Positions 36,860 through 46,595 of a DNA stretch of 64,000 bases are shown here, one piece after another. A program made the position numbers and the translations under genes. The stretch spans positions 1 to 64,000 of the forward strand of contig QCBL01000001.1 of NCBI GenBank assembly GCA_003281625.1. Reading direction: 5' to 3'. The stretch comes from Prochlorococcus sp. AG-347-I04 (lineage in GTDB: Bacteria > Cyanobacteriota > Cyanobacteriia > PCC-6307 > Cyanobiaceae). The notes beneath the pieces are model-generated. The model had not been told where the DNA came from. It ran no database searches and saw only the letters and a list, made by a program, of their open reading frames with translations. Within the stretch, counting starts at the first letter, position 1; every line of letters begins with the position of its first letter.

Positions 36860-37135
36860 TTACCCTTGAACTCTATCCTTAAAAAGTTTACCTGCAGAGA
36901 ATGTTGGAACTCTTTTAGCGGGTATTGCTATTTTTTCGCCTGTCTTAGGGTTTAATCCCTGTCTTGCAGAACGATCTCTTGGTTCAAAAGAACCAAATCC
37001 TAGTAAAGAGACTTTTTTGCCTTCCACTACTGAATCAACAATAGTTTCGATAGCCGCATCAACAACTAAAGAAACATCCGTTTTTGTGAGCTCTGTACGA
37101 GCTGCTACAAGATTTACTAAATCAGCTTTGTTCAT
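36860..37135 (-). CDS. hup: DNA-binding protein HU
   Basis: This histone-like dimeric nucleoid protein bends DNA non-specifically. The 91-residue product shows MNKADLVNLVAARTELTK, GFGSFEPRDRSARQGLNP (the conserved core leading into the beta arm) and IAIPAKRVPTFSAGKLFKD. It has its own terminator (36802-36829), so it is likely monocistronic. Upstream is a near-palindrome at 37179-37196. GTG/ATG choice is clear: ATG at 37135. Confidence 0.96.
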   Translation of the reverse strand: MNKADLVNLVAARTELTKTDVSLVVDAAIETIVDSVVEGKKVSLLGFGSFEPRDRSARQGLNPKTGEKIAIPAKRVPTFSAGKLFKDRVQG

Positions 37136-37761
37136 TGAAATTTAAATTAAAGCTAAGGGTTAAAAAAAAGATTTAAATCGAGTTTTTAAAACCTCGAACT
37201 TTCACATCATATGGAGCAAATACAAATACGGCAACCGAAAATGCCGGCGGCGCAAAGCTTTATACAAATTTTATAGACATTTTTAGCAACATTATTTATT
37301 TTTTATTGCCGCGTTTTTTCATTTATAAAAATTAGCCTCTTCATTTAGAGAACGGCAAAAAGCATTGGTGGCACTGGATTTAGCATTAAAAATCTAACTA
37401 AATTTAGCAAAAGAAGAAATGTCAAAGTAGGATGAATTTAAGAATTTGAGCTATTTATTATGTTTTATTAATTTTGAGATATATTTCCTTCTCATCACAT
37501 GAAAAAGCACAATTTGTATTTTGAAATCAAGAAAAATCTGGTTTTATCATTATTTAACTTTCTTCATAAATCGTTTTATGCACTGAGCAGATAGATGAGG
37601 AAATTGTAATTAAGTAGAAAATAAATACTCTCCAACATCTAATAAAGTTGATTAGTGAAGCCTTAAATTTGAGTTTTTTTTTTAATTTTGCATCTATCAT
37701 TCAGATATCAGTAATTTAAATAAATTATCCCAATATTTAACTAATCAATGATAAAGAGAAA
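37136..37761. other. Gene-poor region between hup and glgX with GC-rich hairpin islands
   Basis: No firm gene. It holds a near-palindrome at 37179-37196 (cgag...ctcg), a hairpin CGGCA/TGCCG at 37229-37246, and a GCGGC/GCCGC pairing (37247-37251 with 37308-37312) followed by TTTTTT at 37314-37319. These are GC islands in an AT-rich background and could mark a small RNA on the plus strand. Two short frames exist: 21 codons at 37211-37276 and 31 codons at 37499-37594. Neither is supported beyond being open. Confidence 0.5.
37179..37196. repeat. Imperfect palindrome upstream of hup
   Basis: The 18-base sequence cgagtttttaaaacctcg is an inverted repeat with one mismatch pair, 44-61 bp upstream of the hup ATG. 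It could be an operator or merely a small hairpin in the leader. Confidence 0.4.
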
Positions 37762-39780
37762 GTGATTCATCTTAATAAAGGTAAACCATTTCCTTTAGGG
37801 AGCTCTCTAACTTCACAAGGGGTAAATTTTTCCTTAATAGCCACAAATGCAGAATATGTAGAAATCTTATTGTTCGAGAAAGAGGACTCTATTTTCCCAA
37901 AAAGCATATTCAAATTAGATCATAATCATAATAAAGGTCCTTACTGGCATGCGGAAATAAAAAATCTAGATGAAGGTTGTATTTATGCTTTTAGAGTGAA
38001 ACAAAAAAATAATGAAATTAATAATAACTATGAAAAAAAAGTATTACTTGATCCATGTTCAAGGGGAATTACCGGATGGGGAAGTTATAAAAGAGAAAAT
38101 GCATTAAAAACGCAAGAAAATACTAATTCTTGTCTTAAAAGCGTTGTTTGCGATAGGAAATTATTTAATTTTAAGGATTATCCAAGACCGAAACATTCTT
38201 GGGAAGAAACCATTATTTATGAACTCCATGTCAAAGCTTTCACTGAATCAATTGATAAAGACGAAAGTTGTTTTAAGAAATTTTTAAAAAAAATTACGTA
38301 TCTTAAAGAACTGGGTATTACAACAATTGAATTACTTCCAATTTTTTGTTTTGATCCTACTGATGCCCCAAATGGTCTAAAAAATTTTTGGGGTTATAGT
38401 CCAATTAATTGGTTTACTCCGCATTTTGAATATCTTTCGAATGAATCCGCTAAAAAGAATAGAGACGAATTTAGAAGATTTGTAGAGGAATGTCATAAAG
38501 CAGACATTGAAGTCATCTTAGATGTTGTTTACAATCACACTACTGAAGGGGATTCAAAAGGACCCGCAATATCTTGGAAAGGTATAGATGAAAATCTTTA
38601 TTACTTTATTGGAAAAGATAAAAATTATCAGGATGTCTCTGGGTGTGGTAATACTATTGCAGCAAACAGAGGATTAGTAAGAAAACTAATAATTGAATCA
38701 TTAAAATGTTGGGCGAGTGAATTAGGAGTTGATGGTTTTAGATTTGATTTAGGAATTGCCCTATCAAGAGGAGAAAATCTTTCACCACTTGATAATCCTC
38801 CAATTTTTGAAGATATAGAATGTGAACCAGAACTTATCGATATCAAGTTTATAAGTGAGCCATGGGATTGTGGCGGTTTATATAAGTTAGGTGATTTCCC
38901 ATCTAAGAATACTTTCACTTGGAATGGTCATTTTAGAGATGACTTGAGGAGATTTTGGAAGGGGGATAAAGATACAGCTTGGAATATGAGCGATAAAATA
39001 AAAGGGACGCCATCTAGTTATAAAGAAGATAATATTTTCCCAAAGTCGATAAATTTTATTACTTCACATGATGGATTCACTCTAAAAGACTTAGTAACTT
39101 TCAATAGAAAACATAATTTTGCCAATAGAGAACAAAATAGAGATGGAGATAACCATAACAATTCTTGGAATCATGGTACAGAGGGACCAACTACGAACTT
39201 ATTAATCAATGATTTAAGAAAAAGACAACAAAAAAATCTTATTCTTAGTTTACTTATCTCTAAAGGTGTTCCGATGATACTTATGGGTGATGAGATAGGA
39301 AGATCACAAGGCGGGAACAATAATTCTTGGTGCCAAAATAATTTAATGGGCTGGATGAATTGGGAACATGGTCAACAAGATTTGGAATTATTAGAATATT
39401 TTAAATACGTCATAAAAATCCGAAAAAAACTAATAAACATTTTCAATCCATCATTCTTCCCTAGCAAGCAAACCAATGAAAATATTCCAACATATCATTG
39501 GCATGGAACAAAGTTAAATTGCCCCGATTGGAGTAGTTGGTCTCACACAGTTGCCTTTAGCATTAACAAAGGTAGTACTAATCCTCTAGTCTGGATAGGT
39601 TTAAATGCATATTCAAAAAGTATCGATTTCCCCTTGCCGAAATGTAAATATAATTGGTTAAAAGTTATTGACACTAGCATGTCTGAGATTTTCAAACCCT
39701 TAACTATTAATGAAAAATCTGCTTCAATAAAGAGTAGAAGCTCTTTATTAATCATTTCAGAAGAAGTATTTGGGGCATAA
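37762..39780 (+). CDS. glgX: Glycogen debranching enzyme / isoamylase-type (GlgX)
   Basis: This GH13 enzyme cleaves alpha-1,6 branches of glycogen during its breakdown. The N-terminal CBM48 domain (about 1-120) is followed by a TIM barrel. Catalytic residues are Asp329 (DGFRFDLG, nucleophile), Glu366 (ISEPWDCGG, acid/base) and Asp437 (TSHDGFTL). VVYNHTTEG is the first conserved region. Length is 672, normal. The start is GTG at 37762; the nearby ATG at 37748 runs into a stop. Stored glycogen is the night-time carbon reserve in this group. Confidence 0.94.
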   Translation: MIHLNKGKPFPLGSSLTSQGVNFSLIATNAEYVEILLFEKEDSIFPKSIFKLDHNHNKGPYWHAEIKNLDEGCIYAFRVKQKNNEINNNYEKKVLLDPCSRGITGWGSYKRENALKTQENTNSCLKSVVCDRKLFNFKDYPRPKHSWEETIIYELHVKAFTESIDKDESCFKKFLKKITYLKELGITTIELLPIFCFDPTDAPNGLKNFWGYSPINWFTPHFEYLSNESAKKNRDEFRRFVEECHKADIEVILDVVYNHTTEGDSKGPAISWKGIDENLYYFIGKDKNYQDVSGCGNTIAANRGLVRKLIIESLKCWASELGVDGFRFDLGIALSRGENLSPLDNPPIFEDIECEPELIDIKFISEPWDCGGLYKLGDFPSKNTFTWNGHFRDDLRRFWKGDKDTAWNMSDKIKGTPSSYKEDNIFPKSINFITSHDGFTLKDLVTFNRKHNFANREQNRDGDNHNNSWNHGTEGPTTNLLINDLRKRQQKNLILSLLISKGVPMILMGDEIGRSQGGNNNSWCQNNLMGWMNWEHGQQDLELLEYFKYVIKIRKKLINIFNPSFFPSKQTNENIPTYHWHGTKLNCPDWSSWSHTVAFSINKGSTNPLVWIGLNAYSKSIDFPLPKCKYNWLKVIDTSMSEIFKPLTINEKSASIKSRSSLLIISEEVFGA

Positions 39781-39796
39781 AATAATTTATTCTAAA

Positions 39797-39867
39797 AGCG
39801 GGCGGCGGGAATCGAACCCGCATCTTCAGCTTGGAAGGCTGAGGTTTTACCACTAAACCACGCCCGC
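39797..39867 (-). tRNA. tRNA-Gly (anticodon TCC)
   Basis: On the minus strand the acceptor stem gcgggcg/cgcccgc closes a 71-nt tRNA with U73, as usual for tRNA-Gly. The anticodon stem tcagc/gctga encloses loop CTTCCAA, giving anticodon TCC, which reads GGA/GGG. T loop TTCGATT is present. CCA is not encoded. Confidence 0.96.
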
Positions 39868-39928
39868 ATTAAGTAATTGAATTACCATTGCAATAATACA
39901 TTATCAAACAATCAACAAAGCAAAAAGA

Positions 39929-41326
39929 TTGGAAAATTCACACTCGAAAAAAAATATTACTAGATCAACAACAAGATTAATGTTCTCTTATGGGCTAGGA
40001 GATGCAGGCACAGGTTTAGTCGCGACGCAATTTGGTTTTTTTCTGTTCAAATTCTTTATTTCTGCTGGTTTACCAGTAATAATTGCAGGTTCATTATTAA
40101 TGTTAATAAAGATATGGGATGCAGTAAATGATCCGTTAATTGGATGGTTAAGTGATCGTACTAAATCAAGATGGGGGCCTAGAATCCCTTGGATGGTAAT
40201 AGCGTCTGTCCCTCTTGGTTTCTCTTTAGCTGCGATATGGTGGACACCCACTGGCTCCGTATTAACCAAAACTATTTACTATGCCATAATTTCTATTATC
40301 GTAATGACTGCTTATACAAGTATTAATCTTCCTTTTGCAGCTCTATCTACTGAAATTTCTGAAAATACAGCAATAAGAACAAGACTAAACGCATCTAGGT
40401 TTACTGGCTCAATAATTGCAGGACTAACTGGTTTAATAATTGCTGGAGTTGTATTGGGTTCTGAAGGATCAGCAAATAATGAATACTTTTTAATGGGTAA
40501 AATAAGCGGATGCATTGCAGTTGCTACAACATTAATTTCTTGTTGGGGATTAGCTCCATTTGCCAAAAAAGCAAGAAGGCCTTCAGAAAAAGTTGAAGCC
40601 ATAACACTTCAATTCAAAAGGATCTTCAGAAATAAAAAATTTCTAAAAGTTATCACGCTTTATATTCTTCTCTGGTGCGCCTTACAATTGATGCAAACAG
40701 TAGCCTTAATCTATGTAGAGGATGTACTGAATGTACCAACATATATCGCGAAGTGGATCCCGATTCCTTTCCAAATTAGCGCTTTAATAGGTTTACAAAT
40801 ATGGACCAGAGTATCAAATAAATTAAACAGGATTTCAGCTTTAAACTATGGAGGGATTATGTGGATTATTTCATGTACGGCAGCATTATTTTTACCGTCA
40901 TTATCAAAAATTTCAGGAGTTGGAGATAGTTTATTTCTGAATGCCGGCAATATATTTCTGTTCATTCTTTTAATTTTCATAATCTGTCTTATTGGCATAG
41001 GAGCTTCAACCGCTTTTCTTATCCCTTGGTCACTACTTCCTGATGCAATAGACGAAGACCCAGAAAAACCGGCAGGACTATATACTGCTTGGATGGTACT
41101 TATTCAGAAGATTGGTATCGCGTTTAGTGTTCAATTATTAGGATTTTTATTGTATTTATCAGGTTATCAATCATGCTTTATTGATAAAGATGGCCTAAAT
41201 ATTATTGAAAAATGCTACTCAGCACAATTAACTATTAGATTATGTATTGGTTTTATACCCTCAATATTGGTAATCATTGGTCTTTTAATCATGAGAAAAT
41301 GGGATCGAAAATTAATTACAAACTAG
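39929..41326 (+). CDS. GPH-family sugar:cation symporter (MelB-like)
   Basis: This twelve-helix major-facilitator transporter belongs to the glycoside-pentoside-hexuronide family. The signature DAVNDPLIGWLSDRTKSRWGPRIPW near residues 65-89 contains the conserved Asp pair and basic RxG motif of the family. Further hydrophobic helices extend to the C-terminus (465 residues). The substrate is not shown by sequence; a sugar with Na+ or H+ is likely. Start at TTG 39929 is uncertain. An ATG 17 codons in (MFSYGLGDAG) would still keep the first helix. It is downstream of glgX, separated by tRNA-Gly. Confidence 0.86.
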   Translation: MENSHSKKNITRSTTRLMFSYGLGDAGTGLVATQFGFFLFKFFISAGLPVIIAGSLLMLIKIWDAVNDPLIGWLSDRTKSRWGPRIPWMVIASVPLGFSLAAIWWTPTGSVLTKTIYYAIISIIVMTAYTSINLPFAALSTEISENTAIRTRLNASRFTGSIIAGLTGLIIAGVVLGSEGSANNEYFLMGKISGCIAVATTLISCWGLAPFAKKARRPSEKVEAITLQFKRIFRNKKFLKVITLYILLWCALQLMQTVALIYVEDVLNVPTYIAKWIPIPFQISALIGLQIWTRVSNKLNRISALNYGGIMWIISCTAALFLPSLSKISGVGDSLFLNAGNIFLFILLIFIICLIGIGASTAFLIPWSLLPDAIDEDPEKPAGLYTAWMVLIQKIGIAFSVQLLGFLLYLSGYQSCFIDKDGLNIIEKCYSAQLTIRLCIGFIPSILVIIGLLIMRKWDRKLITN

Positions 41327-41335
41327 TATAAAGAT

Positions 41336-42091
41336 ATGTATTACCTTGATTTTTTCAAAAGACTTCTAAGCAGCCTAGTCATTGGCGGACAAGCAATTAA
41401 TTTTATCTTTAAGGGTAAAATTTCCAAAAATGATCTCTTTGAGCAACTTATGGAGTCAGGTCCTGGCAGTTTGTTAATTGTATTAATTACAGGAATTGCC
41501 GCAGGCACAGTTTTTAATATTCAAGTTGCATCACAACTCACAAGTATGGGGGTTTCAAGTGAAATTGGAGGTTTATTAGCAGTAGGCATGGCAAGAGAAA
41601 TGGCTCCTCTTCTAACTGCTACTTTAATGACTGGGAAGGTTGCAACTGCCTATGCTGCGCAACTGGGTACTATGAAAGTCACAGAACAAATTGAGGCAAT
41701 AACCATGTTAAGGACCGAACCAGTCCAATATTTGGTAGTCCCAAGGTTACTATCGATGGTAATAATGTCTCCAATACAGTGTCTTTTGTTTTTATCTGTA
41801 GCTTTATGGAGTGGACAAATTTGGAGCACAATTTTTTATAAAGTTCCTCCAATAGTTTTTTGGACATCTGTAAGATCAGGCAATGTGAGTTTAACCAGTG
41901 CAGACTTAACTTCAATGTTAATAAAATCTGTAGTGTTCGGATTACTTATTTCAATTATTGCTTGTGGATATGGACTTACAACCAAAGGAGGTCCAAAAGA
42001 AGTTGGAACAAGTACAACAGGTGCAGTTGTAATGACTCTCGTTACTGTATCTTTAATGGATGTATTACTAACACAAATTTTATTTGGATGA
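41336..42091 (+). CDS. MlaE-type ABC transporter permease (Ycf63-like)
   Basis: A 251-residue membrane permease of the MlaE/Ycf63 (DUF140) family, which in other bacteria and plastids moves lipids between membranes with an ATPase and an MCE protein. Motifs are VLITGIAAGTVFNIQVASQL and the EMAPLLTATLMTGKVATAYAAQLGTMKVTEQIEA region typical of the family. Neither ATPase nor MCE partner is in this window. The small DUF3119 gene follows after 4 bp and may be cotranscribed. Confidence 0.9.
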   Translation: MYYLDFFKRLLSSLVIGGQAINFIFKGKISKNDLFEQLMESGPGSLLIVLITGIAAGTVFNIQVASQLTSMGVSSEIGGLLAVGMAREMAPLLTATLMTGKVATAYAAQLGTMKVTEQIEAITMLRTEPVQYLVVPRLLSMVIMSPIQCLLFLSVALWSGQIWSTIFYKVPPIVFWTSVRSGNVSLTSADLTSMLIKSVVFGLLISIIACGYGLTTKGGPKEVGTSTTGAVVMTLVTVSLMDVLLTQILFG

Positions 42092-42095
42092 TCCT

Positions 42096-42500
42096 ATGTT
42101 TAATACCAAATCAAAAAAAGAGGAGCCAGTAATAATATCTCCTTCATTTCAGTTGCCAATCATTCTAATAGTTTTAAGTTTTATGCTTTTGTTTTTGAAT
42201 ATTGGTTCTTTGCCAACAATAGTTTTTGCTTCTTTTAGCTTTTTTTTATTACTTCAGTCATTCACCTTAAGAGTAAAAATAACAAATGATGATTTTATCG
42301 TTTTACAATTAGGAAAAGAGATTAGAACTTTTCCATTCAAGAACTGGATATCATGGAAATTCTTTTTCCCTATGATCCCAGGTATTTTTTATTTTAGAGA
42401 AAAGTCCAGTCCTCATTTATTACCAATTTTATTTAATCCAAAGCAATTAAAAGATGAGCTCATAAAAAAAGTTGACTCCCTGGAAATTAAAAATTCTTAA
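42096..42500 (+). CDS. DUF3119 family membrane protein
   Basis: A cyanobacterial protein of unknown function with two close hydrophobic segments (about residues 18-55) and a C-terminal soluble part containing FPFKNWISWKFFFP and REKSSPHLLPILFNP, which I recognise as DUF3119-like. Start is taken at ATG 42096 (MFNTKSKKEEP), 4 bp after the permease stop. A TTG at 42084 would overlap that gene and add only MDDP. Length is 134. Association with the lipid permease suggests, but does not prove, a membrane-lipid role. Confidence 0.8.
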   Translation: MFNTKSKKEEPVIISPSFQLPIILIVLSFMLLFLNIGSLPTIVFASFSFFLLLQSFTLRVKITNDDFIVLQLGKEIRTFPFKNWISWKFFFPMIPGIFYFREKSSPHLLPILFNPKQLKDELIKKVDSLEIKNS

Positions 42501-42535
42501 AATTCAGACTTTGCCTAATCATCAAAATTATTTAA

Positions 42536-43546
42536 ATGACCAATACAGAAATTTCCGACAATAATCCTGAAAAGGAATTAAAAATAGATAAGTCAATTTC
42601 AGATGATAAAACAAAACAAATTAGTAAGAAAAATACAACTCAAAATAAAAAAATTACACCGAAAAAAGATAAATCAACTAAATCTTTTGATGAAATTTCT
42701 AATGAAATTTTTAGAGATCTCTTTTCAAAAAAAGATTCTTTAGTTAAAGAAATAAAAGAGTTAGAAACAAAAAAAAATGAAATTGAAAAAGATATTGAGT
42801 CTAATTTCAAAGGACAGTCAGATAATATTGCTAAAAGAGTTAAAGGCTTTCAAGAGTACTTAACTGGAGCTTTGCAGAATCTTTCACAAAACGTAGAGAA
42901 ACTTGAATTAGTTTCTCAACCAATAATCGTAAAGCCTTCTCCCCTTGATGAGAAAAAGCAAGACAACAGCACAAATAATGTAGTTAATGTTCCTGCTCTT
43001 TCCGAGACATTTAAGCCAGATGAAGAGATTATAAAAAGTTGCTTTTCAAGTTTCACAGAACAACCCGACTTTTATGCAGAACCTTGGAAATTAAGACGGA
43101 GTCTTGATTCCTCAGATATAGAAATTATGGATGATTGGTTCTTTAACATGGGCGGAAGAGGTTCTCTTGAAAGTAGAGGATCTCGACAAAAAAATGCCTT
43201 GTTATCAGCTGGCTTAATATCTATTCTTGGGGAATTATATGGAGATCAATTCCAGACTCTTATTTTAGCTTCGCAGCCTGAACGATTAGGTGAATGGAGA
43301 AGAATTCTTCAAGATTCACTTGGTCTAACAAGGGATGACTTTGGACCTAACAGTGGGATTGTTCTTTTTGAAAGGTCTGAAGGTGTCATCGAGAGAGCTG
43401 ATAGATTAGAAGCCAATGAAGAATTGCCATTTATTATCATTGATGCAGCAGAAACCTCTGTTGAAATTCCAATACTTCAATTCCCATTGTGGGTTGCATT
43501 TGCTGGTTCAGATAATGAAATTTACGATGATCTTGAACTAAACTAA
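42536..43546 (+). CDS. DUF3086 family protein
   Basis: A 336-residue cytoplasmic protein of a cyanobacterial family without known function. Residues 1-60 are Lys/Asn/Thr-rich and disordered. Residues ~60-125 form a coiled coil ([20 protein letters not shown]). From about 165 the conserved DUF3086 domain runs to the end, with [20 protein letters not shown] and [20 protein letters not shown]. The gene lies between DUF3119 and plsY, which starts 5 bp after its stop. Its function is unknown. Confidence 0.85.
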   Translation: MTNTEISDNNPEKELKIDKSISDDKTKQISKKNTTQNKKITPKKDKSTKSFDEISNEIFRDLFSKKDSLVKEIKELETKKNEIEKDIESNFKGQSDNIAKRVKGFQEYLTGALQNLSQNVEKLELVSQPIIVKPSPLDEKKQDNSTNNVVNVPALSETFKPDEEIIKSCFSSFTEQPDFYAEPWKLRRSLDSSDIEIMDDWFFNMGGRGSLESRGSRQKNALLSAGLISILGELYGDQFQTLILASQPERLGEWRRILQDSLGLTRDDFGPNSGIVLFERSEGVIERADRLEANEELPFIIIDAAETSVEIPILQFPLWVAFAGSDNEIYDDLELN

Positions 43547-43551
43547 GCTTT

Positions 43552-44145
43552 ATGAATATTTTAATAATTTCTGCAAGTTATCTTTTAGGATCACTTCCAA
43601 CAGGTTTTTTAATTGGAAAATATCTCAAAAATATAGATCTAAGGACTATAGGTTCTGGATCTACAGGTGCTACGAATGTCTTAAGAAATGTTGGGAAATG
43701 GCCAGCACTTTTTGTATTTATCATTGACGTTGGGAAAGGCCTTATTGCAGTAAAAATTGCTCAATATTATACAGATCAAGAATTAATAGAAGTCATAGCA
43801 GGGATATCCGCTATCTCAGGACATATTTGGCCAATATGGCTTAGAGGTAAAGGAGGGAAAGCTGTTGCAACTGGATTAGGTATGTTTTTAGCTCTTTCTT
43901 GGAAAGTTGGACTCGCATCTCTTGGCATTTTTTTAATAGTCCTAACAAAAACTAAATTTGTTTCTTTATCAAGTATTTCAGCCGCAATCTTACTTCCTAT
44001 TTTTATGTTTTTTTACCTTGGTAAATTTATGCACTCATACTTTTTTATAAGTTTAATTGTTGCATTATTAGTGATCTGGAAACATAGAACAAATATAACA
44101 AGATTGCTTAAGGGAGAAGAATCCAAAATTAATCAGAATCAATAG
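43552..44145 (+). CDS. plsY: Acyl-phosphate:glycerol-3-phosphate acyltransferase PlsY
   Basis: This membrane enzyme makes lysophosphatidic acid, the first step of phospholipid and glycolipid synthesis. The three family motifs are present: [33 protein letters not shown] with the catalytic-loop Ser/Arg, and [22 protein letters not shown]. The 197 residues span about five helices. The 3' end overlaps the convergent pyrF by 17 bp. Confidence 0.95.
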   Translation: MNILIISASYLLGSLPTGFLIGKYLKNIDLRTIGSGSTGATNVLRNVGKWPALFVFIIDVGKGLIAVKIAQYYTDQELIEVIAGISAISGHIWPIWLRGKGGKAVATGLGMFLALSWKVGLASLGIFLIVLTKTKFVSLSSISAAILLPIFMFFYLGKFMHSYFFISLIVALLVIWKHRTNITRLLKGEESKINQNQ

Positions 44146-44860
44146 ATTTAAATATTTCTATAAGAGCTTTATTAGGATCTATAGCTTTTGAAATTGATCT
44201 ACCAATGACCAACTTAGAAGCGCCATTATCTGTAGCTTCATAGGGAGTCATAATTCTATTTTGATCATCTTTATTGTCAATATTTAATCTGATACCTGGT
44301 GTAATAAGTTCAAAATTATCCTTATAAATAGATCTCAACATTTTTACCTCCCAAGGGGAACAAACACATCCATCTAATCCCGCATCAAAAGACAACTTTG
44401 CAAGTCTCAATACATTTTCTTCAATTGAATTATTTCTATCAAGATCAGTTTGAAAATCTTTAAGAGAAAAGCTTGTTAAAACAGTTATTCCTACAACCAA
44501 TGGAGGTTTTACACTGACTGAGGTGGCTCCTTCTAAAGATGCTTTTTTAGAATCCTTAAGAGCTTTTAAACCTGCTGAAGCATGAATAGAAATTATATCA
44601 ACCCCTAATTTTGAAACTTGGAAACATGCTGCACGCATGGTATTTGGAATATCATGAAATTTTAAGTCTAAAAAAATTTTTTTATTTAAACCTTTTAATA
44701 TTTCAATAACTCTGGGACCCTCCCTAACAAAAAGTTCTAGACCAACTTTAACCCACTTAATATTAGGACATTTTTCCAAAAGTAATTTTGCTTGACTTAC
44801 ATCTAATCCATCAATTGCCAATATTATTTTATCTTCTGAATTAAATCTGTTATTCATCAA
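44129..44860 (-). CDS. pyrF: Orotidine-5'-phosphate decarboxylase
   Basis: PyrF makes UMP from OMP, the last step of pyrimidine synthesis. The catalytic Lys-Asp array is visible in [12 protein letters not shown] near residue 65. IAIDGL-type opening ([13 protein letters not shown]), [14 protein letters not shown] and TPGIRL follow in the usual order. Length is 243. It starts 3 bp after the tyrS stop on the same strand, so tyrS-pyrF are likely cotranscribed. It overlaps the plsY end by 17 bp. Confidence 0.95.
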   Translation of the reverse strand: MMNNRFNSEDKIILAIDGLDVSQAKLLLEKCPNIKWVKVGLELFVREGPRVIEILKGLNKKIFLDLKFHDIPNTMRAACFQVSKLGVDIISIHASAGLKALKDSKKASLEGATSVSVKPPLVVGITVLTSFSLKDFQTDLDRNNSIEENVLRLAKLSFDAGLDGCVCSPWEVKMLRSIYKDNFELITPGIRLNIDNKDDQNRIMTPYEATDNGASKLVIGRSISKAIDPNKALIEIFKSIDSD

Positions 44861-44863
44861 TTT

Positions 44864-46102
44864 TCAGTTTTCAAACCTCTTAATTATTTTTTTTCCAATT
44901 TGCAAAATTTTTCCTTCCAAATCATTTTTTGAATTAAAAACTAAATCAGGATTTATTACTTTTTTACTATCAATTTTTACACCCCCACCTTTAATAGATC
45001 TTTTGGATTCGCTGCTAGTTTTGAAAAGTTTTAGAGCACTTAATAAGTAGAAAAACTTTACTGGAAAAACTACTTCTTTTAAAGAAATCTCTGGAATTTC
45101 TCCAACTTTTTCTTTGTGTCCAAGGAATAATTTTTCGCAGTTTGATTGCGCCTTTAATGCTTCTTCAGCCCCATGGAATAAAGTAGTAACTTCTAAAGCC
45201 ATTCTTCTCTGTAATTCACGAGGATTTGAGTTTTTCAGAAAACTTAAATCTAATTCAGTAAGTAATTCAAAATAGGTGGGTATTATATTATCGGGTACTT
45301 TTTCTAATTTTGAATACATTGAAAGAGGATCTTCAGTTAAACCGACGGTGTTAAATTCAGATTTACTCATCTTCTTAACTCCATCTAAACCTGTCAAAAT
45401 TGGCAGCAGAACACCAAATTGACGGCCCTGTTTAAAATGCCTTTGAAGGTCTCTTCCTATTGCAATATTAAATTTCTGATCTGTGCCTCCAAGCTCAATA
45501 TCTGATTGAACAACTACTGAATCGTAACCTTGTAATAGTGGATATAAGAATTCATGCAAAGAAATTGGAACTTGCGCAGTGTATCTTTTATTAAATTCTT
45601 CCTTAGCTAGCATTTGACTAACTGTTGCACTCCCCATTAATTCAATTATTGAATTAAGATTTAATCCTTTTAACCATTCACTGTTATATCTAATTTCTAT
45701 TCTATCTTTTGCATCAAAATCTAAAATAGATTCATTGGCTGGCTTTCCCATCCCTAGTTGGGCTAAGTATGTTTTTGCATTATCCTTAACTTGTTTTTCC
45801 GATAACTGAACTCTTGTTTTATTTTTTCCGGTTGGATCTCCAATTTGAGCGGTAAAATCCCCAATAATTAAAACTGCAATATGTCCATTATCTTGGAATG
45901 CCCTAAGTTTTTTAAACAATATGCTGTGCCCAAGATGAATATCGGTTCCAGTTGGATCGATGCCGAGTTTAACCCTTAATTTTTTATTATTTTTTTTCGC
46001 ATGATCAATTATCTCCGAAAAGGTTTGATCTGTTCCCTTAACTGGAAAATATTCTTCTATTCCTCTTGACAGCCATGATGGCAATTTTAAATTATCTGTC
46101 AT
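44864..46102 (-). CDS. tyrS: Tyrosyl-tRNA synthetase
   Basis: TyrS charges tRNA-Tyr. It is a class I synthetase with the HIGH-type motif [11 protein letters not shown] near residue 55 and KMSKS at about residue 242 ([11 protein letters not shown]). A C-terminal S4 RNA-binding domain (about 345-410: [13 protein letters not shown]) follows. Length is 412, normal for the TyrRZ-like bacterial form. Start is ATG at 46102. pyrF follows after 3 bp and a DUF1825 gene precedes it by 19 bp. Confidence 0.95.
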   Translation of the reverse strand: MTDNLKLPSWLSRGIEEYFPVKGTDQTFSEIIDHAKKNNKKLRVKLGIDPTGTDIHLGHSILFKKLRAFQDNGHIAVLIIGDFTAQIGDPTGKNKTRVQLSEKQVKDNAKTYLAQLGMGKPANESILDFDAKDRIEIRYNSEWLKGLNLNSIIELMGSATVSQMLAKEEFNKRYTAQVPISLHEFLYPLLQGYDSVVVQSDIELGGTDQKFNIAIGRDLQRHFKQGRQFGVLLPILTGLDGVKKMSKSEFNTVGLTEDPLSMYSKLEKVPDNIIPTYFELLTELDLSFLKNSNPRELQRRMALEVTTLFHGAEEALKAQSNCEKLFLGHKEKVGEIPEISLKEVVFPVKFFYLLSALKLFKTSSESKRSIKGGGVKIDSKKVINPDLVFNSKNDLEGKILQIGKKIIKRFEN

Positions 46103-46121
46103 GAAGCTTTAACCGTTAACT

Positions 46122-46445
46122 TTAAGAAGTTTTATCAAGTTCATCCTTCATTCTTATTAAGGTTTTATTCATTTGATCGAACATTTGATCAGGAGTAATC
46201 CCAAATTGACTTAACTGTGTCTTTAATTGTTCTACTGTCATTTTTGCTTGAAAATCTTCAGACAATTCAAATCTCTTCATAAAAACCTTATAACGATCCA
46301 TAAGAGATTCCATTCTTTTTATAAACATTTTTTTCCCTTCTCTATCAAATTTTCCATAATCAGAGCCAAGTTTCATAAGTTCTTGGTAATCTGTAAAAAG
46401 CTTTTTAGCTTCTTCTTGAACGATGTCTGACTCAAAGAATCCCAT
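46122..46445 (-). CDS. DUF1825 family protein
   Basis: A small cyanobacterial protein of unknown function, all helical and highly charged. I choose ATG 46445 (MGFFESDIVQEEAKKLFTDY), which gives 107 residues and matches the conserved N-terminus of DUF1825. A TTG 11 codons upstream is possible but adds a non-family lead. The gene is upstream of tyrS on the same strand with 19 bp between, so probably one transcript. Confidence 0.85.
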   Translation of the reverse strand: MGFFESDIVQEEAKKLFTDYQELMKLGSDYGKFDREGKKMFIKRMESLMDRYKVFMKRFELSEDFQAKMTVEQLKTQLSQFGITPDQMFDQMNKTLIRMKDELDKTS

Positions 46446-46595
46446 TTCTATTTTTTTACTTCGCAGATTAAGGCTCAATTACAAGATAACAAGAATCTTC
46501 TAAATTGATTAGAAGATTAATAAATTTTAGTTTATAAATAATTCTTTGATTTATATTTTTTCAGAACTAAATTTAGTAAACATGTTTTATAAATA

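Noticed and set aside
37499..37594. 31-codon frame MKKHNLYFEIKKNLVLSLF...
   Set aside because: No ribosome site, no clear membrane helix, no partner gene; left as unsupported.
41860..42132. 90-codon plus-strand frame
   Set aside because: Cys/Asn-rich shadow inside the conserved MlaE-type permease.
46446..46478. TTG-started extension of the DUF1825 protein
   Set aside because: Eleven residues without family similarity; the ATG gives the conserved MGFFESDIV start.
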